NCBI GenBank assembly: GCA_964510225.1
Contig: CAZEAN010000046.1
Coordinates: forward strand, 1-44,758
Source: CAZEAN01 sp964510225
GTDB lineage: Bacteria; Planctomycetota; Planctomycetia; Isosphaerales; Isosphaeraceae
Direction of reading: 5' to 3'
Length of the DNA: 44,758 nt
The notes under the pieces are model-generated. The model had not been told where the DNA came from. It worked only from the letters and a program-made list of their open reading frames with translations, and did no database searches. Shown here piece by piece: positions 1 to 7,712 of this stretch. How positions within the stretch are numbered: position 1 is the first letter of the stretch; the number at the start of each line of letters is the position of its first letter. The position numbers were made by a program, and so were the translations under genes.

Positions 1-1
1 G

Positions 2-715
2 GTCGCTTACGTGCTTGCTAATCGATCCCATTGCTTCAACGCACCAAACCGAGTGACCGCAGAATGCTTACCGGATGGAGTGAGCGCGGAACCGGTCATC
101 ATCGGCGGCAACGAAGTACAAGTCCCAATCGTCTTCGATGTGGCACCAGATGCTCCATCGAGCTTGGGTGAGGTCCGACTAGTCGGTCGGGGACTCTCGG
201 GTGATCGGAAAGAAATGGTCGCGATGGCGCGTGACGATTCCAGCATTCAGGATGAAATCATCCGCTGGGCGGTCCCAGGGAGCATCACCCAGCCACCGCC
301 TCAGAATAATCAAGCTGCAATCGCCCGGGTTACCCGAGGGTTCATCGTTGCGGTCCGACCGGAGGCTCCCTTCCGAGTGAAGGCCGAACCCGCTGAAGTC
401 TTGGTAACACAAGGGGAATCGTTTGAGTTGAAGGCGATTCTCGAACGCCCCGAAGATTCGGAGATCGAGGTTCAGATCAATGCAACCGACTTACCCAATC
501 GTGTCGGTGGTGCAAACGTCAAGATCGAGAAGGACAAAAAGGAAGGAACTCTGAAGCTCAACGTCCCCAACAATGTTGAACCAGGAATTTACACCATTCT
601 CTTGCGAGGAACGGGGAGTGTGACCATTCCCGATCCAAACGACGATTCAAAAACCAAGAAGATCAACGTTGTTCAGCCTTCAAACCCCATCACATTGACG
701 GTCCGGAAGAAGTAA
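2..715 (+). CDS. C-terminal part of an exported protein, function unknown (partial)
   Basis: The reading frame is open from the first bases of the window, so the true start lies upstream; the GTG at position 11 is probably internal. The visible 237 or so residues have no membrane segment and no enzyme motif. They look like consecutive beta-sandwich modules: one piece around residues 25-55, and a second (about 120-235) with alternating hydrophobic strands, a basic/acidic KIEKDKKEG turn, and a C-terminal strand ending in LTVRKK. Such tails are common on planctomycete exported proteins with pre-peptidase or Ig-like modules; this is inference. It ends 47 bases before the WD40/cytochrome gene on the same strand, so the two are probably co-transcribed and both periplasmic. 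Confidence 0.7.
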   Translation, partial: VAYVLANRSHCFNAPNRVTAECLPDGVSAEPVIIGGNEVQVPIVFDVAPDAPSSLGEVRLVGRGLSGDRKEMVAMARDDSSIQDEIIRWAVPGSITQPPPQNNQAAIARVTRGFIVAVRPEAPFRVKAEPAEVLVTQGESFELKAILERPEDSEIEVQINATDLPNRVGGANVKIEKDKKEGTLKLNVPNNVEPGIYTILLRGTGSVTIPDPNDDSKTKKINVVQPSNPITLTVRKK

Positions 716-762
716 AGAAATCCGGAATCTCATCTCAAAACAAGACTCACCAGGACCCGAAG

Positions 763-3117
763 ATGAACTCCCAGACCCGAAGATCGATTCTCTGCCTTCT
801 TCTGCTCTCCGTGCTCCCGCTTCAAGCAACCGCCAGGCAGGAACCGATTGTTCCGCTGATTCCCGATCGTGACGAGCCTGTGAGCTACTTTCTAGAAATC
901 CTCGATATCTTGGACAGTCGCTGTAGTGGTTGCCACAACACAGCGTTAACTGAAAACGGCCTCAATATGGAGGAAATCAGCGGACTCCTTGAAGGTGGTG
1001 AGAGTGGTCCTGCAATCGTCCCAGCGAGTGCTGACAAGAGCTTGATGTACCAGATGGCTGCGCATCTTAAAGAACCGTTCATGCCACCGGTTGAAGACAA
1101 TTTGAAACCGATGACGCCGGAGGAACTTGGGCTTCTCAAGCTCTGGATCGATCAAGGTGCACGCGACGATACCGACGAAGTACTTGAATCGATGGACGAG
1201 TCGGAAACGACCATTGAACTCGGTGAGTTGCCCCCCGGTATCAATCCTATCCTTGCCCTCGATTTGAATCCCAAGGCAGCGGCCGTAGCCTGTGGCCGAG
1301 CAAACGTCGTCCAAGTCTACGACGTTCTCTCAGGAATTGAGATCGTCCGGCTCGGCGGTCATCGTGACTTGATCCAGTCGATCCGTTACAGTCCTAATGG
1401 CTCCAAGCTTGCTGCCGGAAGTTATCAGATCGTGACGATCTGGGATGCACCTACCGGCGCTCAGGTCCACACACTGAAGGGGCATGGAGATCCAATCCAC
1501 GCAGTCGCCGCGAACCAAGATGGATCCCTGGTTGCCTCGATCAGCGATGACAAGACCCTCCGAATCTGGAAGACAGAAGATGGCAGTGAAATCCGTCAGA
1601 TCAACCTACCGAACGGTAGTTCGGCTCGTTCGGTCGCACTCGGTGAGGATGGTTCGGTCGTTCTAACAGGAGGCTCGGATGGGGTCGTCCGACTCTGGAA
1701 GGTTGATGACGGCTCAATGATTAGTGAGCATCAAGTCGAGGGTGGTGCAATCAACGCTCTGACATTTGTTGGTGCTGACCAATCTGGAATCGGAGCAGGA
1801 TCGGAAGATGGCACCATCCGACTCTGGAAACTTGAAGGAGCCCTTAACGAATTTGGGTTCGAAGCGGAGCCAGAGATCCTAGATGGGCTCAAGGAGCCTC
1901 TCGTTGGACTCGCGTCAGTCCACACCAAAGACGGAACTCGGATTGTGAGTGCAGGTCAGGATGGGAGGCTCGGAATCTGGTCGATCGGCGATACGGTCGC
2001 ACAACTGACCCTTGTCGACGGAGAAGCGGGTCCGTTCACGTCGATTGCGGCAAGTCCGGACGGTACCACGATCCTCTGTGGAACCGCTGAGAGTGGTGTC
2101 CAGCTCCGTGACGCGAATGACGGCCATCTGATCCGTCAATTGGATGGGCTCAGCGGACCGATTCATGCTGTTTCATTCGGACCGTCTGGAAATCGGGTAG
2201 CGGCATCAAGCGACCAAGGCTTTAAGATCTGGGAGCCAGGGACCGGAGTTGGTGTCATCGCATTTGGGCACGTCCAAGAAAGTGACCCACAGAACACCTT
2301 CCCTGTGAAGGCGCTGGCATTCCTTGATGATGGTCGGATTGTCAGCGGAGGTGATGACAAGTTCCTCAAGGCCTGGGAGTTCGGCGGTCGTTGGGCGTAC
2401 CAGGAGACTCTGGAACCGCATCAGTTCCGTGTCTTGGCAATCGATTTCAGCCCGGATGGTACTAAGCTCGCTACTGGCGGAGGCTTTCCGTCGAGCAGTG
2501 GAGAAGTCACGCTCTGGGATCTGGAGTCGGGACAACCACTGTACCGACTCGACGAGCTTCACTCCGACACCGTTTTCTCAGTGCGATTCAGCCCAGACGG
2601 TACAAAGTTGGCAACTACCGCAGCCGATAAGTTTGTGAAGGTGATCAACCCAGAGGACGGTTCCTTCTTGAAGGACTTCGAAGGACACACCCACCACGTC
2701 TTGGACGTTGACTGGAACGAAGATGGAACGCAATTGGTGAGTGCTGGTGCCGACAACGTCTTGAAACTCTGGAATTTTGAGGCCGGTGAGCAAATTCGGA
2801 CATCACAAGCGGCAGGGAGTCAAATCACTGGAGTTAGTTGGGTCGCAGGTAAACCGACTCTGTACGGATCTTCGGGGGATTCCACAGTCCGGCAGTGGAA
2901 TGCCCAAAACGGTCGGATTCAACGAACGATGGGTGAGCCGACTGATTATGTCTTCGCGGTCGACTCTTCCAACGATGGTTCACTCGTCGTCGCGGGGGGC
3001 CAAGAGAGTGTTCTCTACTTCTGGCGCGGTGACAATGGCCGGTTGATTCGCAAAATCGAGCCCCCTGCCGAAAAGCAAGCTGCCGATGTCCCTGCGATTG
3101 CATCAACGAACGAATAG
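763..3117 (+). CDS. Planctomycete-type cytochrome c domain fused to WD40 repeats
   Basis: The 784-residue protein begins with a signal peptide (RR then a leucine-rich core, residues 6-22). A single c-type heme motif CSGCH lies at residues 54-58, followed by the usual planctomycete cytochrome (PSCyt1-like) pattern: a MPP segment that could give the axial Met and a WIDQGA helix near residue 125. Residues 150-775 contain about 14 WD40-like units (SPDGTKLA..., xxLWDxxxG), enough for two seven-bladed propellers. It should be periplasmic. The family is common in planctomycetes but has no established substrate; a redox-linked scaffold is a guess. It follows the preceding exported protein gene closely, and a strong hairpin lies just after its stop. 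Confidence 0.9.
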   Translation: MNSQTRRSILCLLLLSVLPLQATARQEPIVPLIPDRDEPVSYFLEILDILDSRCSGCHNTALTENGLNMEEISGLLEGGESGPAIVPASADKSLMYQMAAHLKEPFMPPVEDNLKPMTPEELGLLKLWIDQGARDDTDEVLESMDESETTIELGELPPGINPILALDLNPKAAAVACGRANVVQVYDVLSGIEIVRLGGHRDLIQSIRYSPNGSKLAAGSYQIVTIWDAPTGAQVHTLKGHGDPIHAVAANQDGSLVASISDDKTLRIWKTEDGSEIRQINLPNGSSARSVALGEDGSVVLTGGSDGVVRLWKVDDGSMISEHQVEGGAINALTFVGADQSGIGAGSEDGTIRLWKLEGALNEFGFEAEPEILDGLKEPLVGLASVHTKDGTRIVSAGQDGRLGIWSIGDTVAQLTLVDGEAGPFTSIAASPDGTTILCGTAESGVQLRDANDGHLIRQLDGLSGPIHAVSFGPSGNRVAASSDQGFKIWEPGTGVGVIAFGHVQESDPQNTFPVKALAFLDDGRIVSGGDDKFLKAWEFGGRWAYQETLEPHQFRVLAIDFSPDGTKLATGGGFPSSSGEVTLWDLESGQPLYRLDELHSDTVFSVRFSPDGTKLATTAADKFVKVINPEDGSFLKDFEGHTHHVLDVDWNEDGTQLVSAGADNVLKLWNFEAGEQIRTSQAAGSQITGVSWVAGKPTLYGSSGDSTVRQWNAQNGRIQRTMGEPTDYVFAVDSSNDGSLVVAGGQESVLYFWRGDNGRLIRKIEPPAEKQAADVPAIASTNE

Positions 3118-3135
3118 TCCGTCATCGAGCACTAC

Positions 3136-3178
3136 ATCATCGGCGTCTGCAAGCTGGGAATATGTAGACGCCGATGAT
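3136..3178. terminator. Hairpin terminator between convergent genes
   Basis: Perfect inverted repeat: ATCATCGGCGTCT at 3136-3148 pairs with AGACGCCGATGAT at 3166-3178. With one G-U pair it extends to 16 base pairs around an 11-base loop. It lies 19 bases after the WD40/cytochrome stop and 37 bases from the end of the oppositely oriented ThuA gene, so it could end transcription from both sides. There is no strong T run on the plus side. Confidence 0.65.
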
Positions 3179-3214
3179 TTCCGCGAATCGAATCGAAGCA
3201 AGAATCAGCAGCGA

Positions 3215-4090
3215 TTAGCGTCCGACTTGTTGGTAGCCTGGTGTGACTTTATCGATGTCCACTTCCAAACTTCCTTGCACTTCACCTCGAACGAAATCGA
3301 GCCCACTCATCAAGAGTCCCTGGAACTTGGGATTGGTCCAGACATCTTCTCGGTGTCCGAGTGAGGTGTAAAAGACCTTGCCATCACCGAAGGTCTTGGA
3401 CCAGGTCATCGGATAGTTGGGGCGATCGTAGTCTTTCCCCTCCATCGTGCCGGTTTCCTGAACCATAATTACATGCATCTCGGGCGAGAGGTTCCGGAAT
3501 GCATACCACTCTTCAAGCATCGAGAAACCGGAACCAAAAGAACTCACGCCGGGAAACTCGGTGTCTACCACCTTAATCGGTTTGTTCTGCTGAGCACCGT
3601 GTCCGCTGAACTCCCCACCAATCATCTGGATGTATTCGCTCGGAGGACCGTTCGGCGAGCTGTGGAACGTGTCCGAGGCACAGTGCATCCCGACAAAGCC
3701 GGTTCCTGCGCGGATCGCATCCAAGAATGCCTTCTTGCCTACCGGTGTCATCGGCGTCGTACCATCCGTACCCGGCGTGGTTAGGTCGCCGGTCGTGTAG
3801 AATGCGAAGGCGTCCCATTCGCTGATTTGGTCGGGATCAAAGAGAGTTCCATCCTTCGACGCGGTGACATCGTAACCATGTCGAGCACCTGCTTCGATGA
3901 AGATCCGCTCGGCGAAACTTAACGCCTCCCCGCCTCGATTGACCACCGAGTGTTGAAATCCTGAACTCTTGGTGAAGAAAAGAACCTTCGGTCGCTGCCG
4001 AGCGGTACCAGCCCTGAGGACGGACGTGGTGCCGAAGTAGCCAACGCTGGCGCCCGCGGCAACGAGTAAATCGCGACGAGTCATGCTCAT
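3215..4090 (-). CDS. ThuA-like domain protein with RR signal
   Basis: About 291 residues from the start chosen here. ATG at 4090 (or 4084) places a twin-arginine-like signal MTRRDLLVAAG at the N-terminus; a longer open frame to 4168 exists but would bury the signal. The body carries ThuA family hallmarks: KVLFFTKSSGFQH after the signal, FVGMHCASDTFH, GGEFSGHGAQ, a middle acidic/aromatic EEWYAFRN, and a C-terminal segment with WSKTFGDGKVFYTSLGH. ThuA-like proteins adopt a type 1 glutamine amidotransferase-like fold and are associated with sugar (trehalose-like) utilisation; in planctomycetes they are many and mostly exported. The exact substrate cannot be read. It converges on the WD40/cytochrome gene. 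Confidence 0.88.
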   Translation of the reverse strand: MSMTRRDLLVAAGASVGYFGTTSVLRAGTARQRPKVLFFTKSSGFQHSVVNRGGEALSFAERIFIEAGARHGYDVTASKDGTLFDPDQISEWDAFAFYTTGDLTTPGTDGTTPMTPVGKKAFLDAIRAGTGFVGMHCASDTFHSSPNGPPSEYIQMIGGEFSGHGAQQNKPIKVVDTEFPGVSSFGSGFSMLEEWYAFRNLSPEMHVIMVQETGTMEGKDYDRPNYPMTWSKTFGDGKVFYTSLGHREDVWTNPKFQGLLMSGLDFVRGEVQGSLEVDIDKVTPGYQQVGR

Positions 4091-4409
4091 AGTAATGCCC
4101 GAAATAGATTTGAGGTGAGAGCCCCTGATCCAGACCCCAAATTGAATTGCCAGGATCAACAGGATCAAAAAGTTATCTTAACGTCCTCAAACTCCCCTGC
4201 GCACCAGGGACCGAAGAACTGAAGAACTGCAGTTGCCGGGTCTGATCCGGGCGGTTACCCTCACCGACGAGCATCTGAGGGCAACGAATCTAGGAGTTCA
4301 AGGGACTCAATCAACTCTTGACTCTGGGCAAATATTGAAGCCCATTGTTGATCCCCTGCGGTCTCATCTTCATTGTTGTCCTGACGACTTGGAAGACCGG
4401 GAGATAAGG

Positions 4410-4724
4410 ATGTCGCAACCCGACTCGACCTTGACACCGACGACCGATCTGAGCCAGCTCGACCGGCTCAGCACCGCGCTTCGGGGTAAGCTTCAATTCA
4501 TGGACTACCTCGTCCGCGCGGCCCTGGCTGATGTGGAACGCTTTGAGACCGAGACCGATCCTGGGACTCGGATCTTTCTCCGACAATTGATCGAGATGCA
4601 TAGCAACAATCTCTCGGTCGAATCGGAGCAGATGACGCTCGTGGCCGAGCTTGCTGAATCTCTCGACCAAATCCTCCACACCACATCGATCGATCTCGAC
4701 CTGAAACAGGAGGCCCTGGCATGA
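4410..4724 (+). CDS. Small helical protein of unknown function, first of a paralogous pair
   Basis: A 104-residue protein. The ATG at 4410 is preferred over an upstream start at 4233 because GGGAG sits about 6 bases ahead of it. It is predicted to be mostly helical and soluble, with no Cys and no membrane segment. The pattern LxxLRGxxQFxxYL, then FLxxxxxMxSxxL, VAE and TTSxxDL is shared with the next protein, so the two are paralogues by tandem duplication. The stop overlaps the next start by four bases (ATGA), indicating translational coupling. I recognise no family; secretion or flagellar chaperones have similar size and helicity but no diagnostic motif was seen. Confidence 0.75.
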   Translation: MSQPDSTLTPTTDLSQLDRLSTALRGKLQFMDYLVRAALADVERFETETDPGTRIFLRQLIEMHSNNLSVESEQMTLVAELAESLDQILHTTSIDLDLKQEALA

Positions 4725-5158
4725 GCACCCGAATCGTAACCCTTCAAGGGCAAAACGGTGACCTCGGGGTCACGGACTCCATCGCGAAGACACCAACACC
4801 GCCTTTGACTTCAACTGATTCAAGACCTGTTGGTCTGACTCAGAATTCAAGCGAGCTTGAAACAAGTCAGGCAGAAGACACAACCAAGGAGTCAGCCGAG
4901 CGTTCGGATCTAAAGCAATCTCTGACCGAACTCCGGGGACAAGCGCAGTTTCTACTCTACCTGACTGATCAGATTGAAGAGTCACTCGATCAATTCCACA
5001 ACGATTCCGAGGCGGATGCCGCCCATGCCGCATTCCTCTGCAAAGTCGTCGGTATGTACTCGGGACAACTCGAATCGACCTACCAAGGGATGGGGAGTCG
5101 AGTTGCTGAAACCTGCCAGGAAGTCTACCTGACAACAAGTCCGTTCGATCTCAGCTAA
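4721..5158 (+). CDS. Small helical protein of unknown function, second of a paralogous pair
   Basis: A 145-residue protein whose ATG overlaps the stop of the preceding gene by four bases. The first 60 residues are polar, low-complexity and rich in T, S, E and Q (probably disordered). Residues 64-145 repeat the layout of the neighbour: LTELRGQAQFLLYL, FLCKVVGMYSGQL, VAETC and TTSPFDL. It differs in two Cys residues and in the extended N-terminus. The coupling suggests that the two products act together, perhaps as a heterodimer (inference). It ends 24 bases before the convergent glycosyltransferase gene. Confidence 0.75.
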   Translation: MSTRIVTLQGQNGDLGVTDSIAKTPTPPLTSTDSRPVGLTQNSSELETSQAEDTTKESAERSDLKQSLTELRGQAQFLLYLTDQIEESLDQFHNDSEADAAHAAFLCKVVGMYSGQLESTYQGMGSRVAETCQEVYLTTSPFDLS

Positions 5159-5182
5159 ACCTGGGTGTCCGACCGAACCAAC

Positions 5183-5989
5183 TCATTCCGATCCGGCATC
5201 AGGATTGATTCCGGGTCGGATCGCGGCCGGTCGGCTCCCGCCGAAAACCCGTCCGACGCCGAGTCGTAGAATAATCTCAAGTGCCTTAATGACTTCGGCA
5301 GTATTGATCTTTGAGCGGCCCGCGCGCCGATCTTCGAAGACGATCGGTGTTTCAGTAATCCGACAGCCGACCCGACGACACCAGTAGAGGATCTCCTCCA
5401 TAAACGAGTATCCCCGCGATTCGATGTGATCAAAGTTGATTTCCGCGAGTTTGGAGACGCGATAGCAACGGAAAGATCCGCTGTTGTCCTTCGAGGGAAG
5501 GCCAAGCAAAACCCTTGCGTAGGTGTTGATCCCAAAACTCATCAGCTTCCGAGTGAAATTATATTGCCTACTTTCGATCCCTCCGCCTGGAACGTAACGC
5601 GAGCCGACAACAACGTCGAACTCAGTCATGAGTGCCACGAGATCAGGGATAAACCGGGGTGGGTGACTGAAGTCGGCATCGAGGTTGAGGATCATCTCGA
5701 ATTGATGGCTAATCGCGAACCGCATTGCTTCCAGAATAGCGGTACCAAGCCCCAGCTTTCCGGTCCGATGCAGTACCTCAACCTGACCGAGTTCGGCACG
5801 GAGTTGCTCTGCCACCGCTCCCGTTCCGTCGGGGGAGTTGTCGTCGATCACTAGAATTGTCGACTCTGGAACATATTTACGAATTGCCCGAATCAGCGGC
5901 CCAATGTTTTCAGCTTCGTTGTAGGTCGCAAGCGAGACGAGGAGTCGTGGTATGGCGGTTGAGTTGGGGGAGGCTTCAGTCGTCACCAT
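5183..5989 (-). CDS. Polyprenol-phosphate sugar (mannose-type) synthase, GT2 family
   Basis: A 268-residue GT-A glycosyltransferase resembling dolichol/polyprenol-phosphate mannosyltransferases (DPM1-like). It shows the N-terminal nucleotide-binding strand LVSLATYNEAENI, VIDDNSPDGT, the metal-binding DAD in LNLDADFSHPP, GSRYVPGG, and the acceptor-loop segment KDNSGSFRCYR. There is no C-terminal membrane segment, so it resembles the soluble or peripheral catalytic subunit type. It would transfer a hexose from a nucleotide sugar to a polyprenyl phosphate at the inner face of the cytoplasmic membrane, supplying GT-C enzymes. The sugar cannot be determined from sequence. The gene stands alone, converging on the small-protein pair. 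Confidence 0.88.
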   Translation of the reverse strand: MVTTEASPNSTAIPRLLVSLATYNEAENIGPLIRAIRKYVPESTILVIDDNSPDGTGAVAEQLRAELGQVEVLHRTGKLGLGTAILEAMRFAISHQFEMILNLDADFSHPPRFIPDLVALMTEFDVVVGSRYVPGGGIESRQYNFTRKLMSFGINTYARVLLGLPSKDNSGSFRCYRVSKLAEINFDHIESRGYSFMEEILYWCRRVGCRITETPIVFEDRRAGRSKINTAEVIKALEIILRLGVGRVFGGSRPAAIRPGINPDAGSE

Positions 5990-6160
5990 TGAGGATCCGA
6001 GAGGGGCTCATAAAGAGATCGATGCTCGAAATCGACAACGATCGTGAGTCTAGTTTGAGGAGTCTTCACCTAATGATCCTACACGTTACCGAATGAGCGA
6101 ACCACTTGATTCAAGAAGACTTGGCAAATCGATCCTAAGCGAGACGCTGACACCTAAAAT

Positions 6161-6187
6161 CGTCGACGTCCAGTTTGAACGTCGACG
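6161..6187 (-). terminator. Hairpin terminator after the ArsR-type gene
   Basis: A perfect 9-base-pair stem, CGTCGACGT at 6161-6169 with ACGTCGACG at 6179-6187, around a 9-base loop. Read on the minus strand it lies 23 bases past the regulator stop and is followed by ATTTTA, a short T run typical of an intrinsic terminator. Confidence 0.55.
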
Positions 6188-6209
6188 TTAACCAATTCGT
6201 CGTCATTTA

Positions 6210-6563
6210 TTATACGAGCCCAACCGCAACACCGGCGAGAGCTTCTCCGATCTCCGTAAGGCTGTAGTAGTTATTCTTCCCCTGTCGACGTGGTGCGATA
6301 ATGCCACCGTGGCGCAAGAGTGCTAAATGATGACTGACCGCTGGTTGGGTCTGGCTGAGTTGCTCACAGAGTGCTCCCACATGTTGTTCTCCCTCGGACA
6401 GCAGTAAAACAACCTGCAGTCGGGTCGGATCACTCACATGCTTAAGGAGGATGGAAGCGCGGCGAGCTTGCTGGTTCCGTTGTTCAACCTCGTCTACCAA
6501 TTTCTTCGACGTTCTCGGACGAGAGGTGGAGATGGCCCGAGCCGGGGTTCTTGTCGCGGACAT
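6210..6563 (-). CDS. ArsR-family winged-helix transcription regulator
   Basis: 117 residues from the ATG at 6563, which has a good AGGAGAGAG ribosome site; a longer frame to 6617 has none. It shows the ArsR fold: helix VSDPTRLQVVLLLSEGEQHVG, recognition helix region LSQTQPAVSHHLALLRHGG, and the wing RRQGKNNYYSLTE. The typical metal-sensing Cys pair of ArsR/SmtB (ELCVCDL) is absent, so it is probably not a metal sensor of the alpha-3 type. The basic, Thr/Ser-rich first 25 residues are likely flexible. It lies 298 bases downstream of the creatininase gene on the same strand and may be self-regulated. Its signal is unknown. Confidence 0.85.
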   Translation of the reverse strand: MSATRTPARAISTSRPRTSKKLVDEVEQRNQQARRASILLKHVSDPTRLQVVLLLSEGEQHVGALCEQLSQTQPAVSHHLALLRHGGIIAPRRQGKNNYYSLTEIGEALAGVAVGLV

Positions 6564-6861
6564 TTCTCTCTCCTGTTGATGTTCGACACAAAGCCAATTG
6601 ACGAAACAATTTGCCAACTGGAGTTGCAGTGCAAGTTCAAGAATGTACCACTCAGTATCACTTGCAGATCGATTGGTTTTTTCGATCTATTCCCTCACCT
6701 CTTACAGTCTGAACGACGCCTTCGTCCCGGTCGAGGGAATACACCGAAGTGTATCGATTTGTCTCCAGTTTGCAAGAGATTACCACATGAGATTCGCTGA
6801 TCTCAGACAAACCAGCGGATTTTGTTCTGACGAGCTTGACCCGGAACCGATCCACGCGCCA
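6564..6861. other. Intergenic region between regulator and creatininase genes
   Basis: About 300 bases with no convincing gene. Two palindromic elements lie upstream of the ArsR-type gene: TTGCAGTGCAA at 6624-6634 (perfect 5-1-5), about 60 bases before the start, and AGATCGA/TCGATCT at 6666-6672 and 6682-6688 around a T-rich loop. Either could be a regulator operator or, for the second, a weak hairpin. No clear -35/-10 pair was found. Confidence 0.4.
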
Positions 6862-7629
6862 TCAATAGGGAAATCGCTCGTCGATCGGACGTGCTGCGAG
6901 TTCCTTCAGGAAATTTCCGAGGCGTTCCACCACGAGCGACGTCACTTCAGTGCCTTTCTCCGGAGTCGCCGGACGCGGATCACCTGCGCCTGAATTTGTG
7001 GTAAGGAGATGCCAAGGTCTCGTAATGCTGACCCATCCTCGATTCACCGCCTCGAAGGCGGTCGACGCTGTTGCACCCTCATCGGCACGTTCTAATCGCA
7101 CCAACTCTGGAAAATGTGCTAAACCCATACTTGTTTCTAACTCACCTGCATGATCACCCGGGTCTTCAAAGATCCGGTCGTAGGAGTCGCTCGCAACCTG
7201 ATACCAATTACAGAGAAAGAGCTGGACCGAGGTAGAACCGTAAGCCTCCCGCAGATACCACTTGAGATCGTTCCCTCCATGACCATTGAGTAACAGACAT
7301 TTCTTTAGACCATGATTTTCGAGTGAGGCAACAAGATCAGCAATCACTTGGGCAAGGGTTGACGGATTCAGATTCATTGAGAGCGGAAAACGCAACTGAT
7401 TGGTCTCGGTTCCGAAGGGAATCGCCGGGAGGAGGACAACGCGTGCCCCGGCTTCCGCAGCTTGTTGGCAGGCTAGCCTACCGATCACCTCAACTTGAAA
7501 GGTGTCGGTACCGTAGGGCAGATGAAGGTTGTGCGGTTCCGTCGCGCCCAGTGGGATGACGGCGACCTCGAAGGGCTCCAGCTTCTGGACATCTTCGTAG
7601 GTCAACTTGGCAAGCTCGAATGACGCCAT
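6862..7629 (-). CDS. Creatininase-family amidohydrolase
   Basis: 255 residues starting at the ATG at 7629 with GAGAGG just upstream. Creatininase/MftE-family features are visible: VIPLGATEPHNLHLPYGTD (metal-ligand Glu, His and Asp), PAIPFGTETNQL, LLLNGHGGND (metal-binding GHGGN loop) and DPGDHAGELETS (HAGExETS). The usual first ligand loop GxxEQHGxHLP reads GATEPHNLHLP, still keeping E, H and H. The family includes creatinine amidohydrolase, the riboflavin-pathway FAPy deformylase and the mycofactocin protein MftE; the substrate here is undetermined. No mycofactocin genes are nearby. It lies 83 bases downstream of the sulfatase gene on the same strand and may share its transcript. Confidence 0.88.
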   Translation of the reverse strand: MASFELAKLTYEDVQKLEPFEVAVIPLGATEPHNLHLPYGTDTFQVEVIGRLACQQAAEAGARVVLLPAIPFGTETNQLRFPLSMNLNPSTLAQVIADLVASLENHGLKKCLLLNGHGGNDLKWYLREAYGSTSVQLFLCNWYQVASDSYDRIFEDPGDHAGELETSMGLAHFPELVRLERADEGATASTAFEAVNRGWVSITRPWHLLTTNSGAGDPRPATPEKGTEVTSLVVERLGNFLKELAARPIDERFPY

Positions 7630-7712
7630 CAACCTCTCTCACCTTCTGTTGTCGAGTTGGGTAGAACTGGGACTAAACTCGCGGAGGCATTCGTTTCCTG
7701 TACACTTGCTTG

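Noticed and set aside
6210..6563. ArsR protein as an arsenic or metal sensor
   Set aside because: No Cys in the DNA-binding helix region and no metal-resistance gene nearby.
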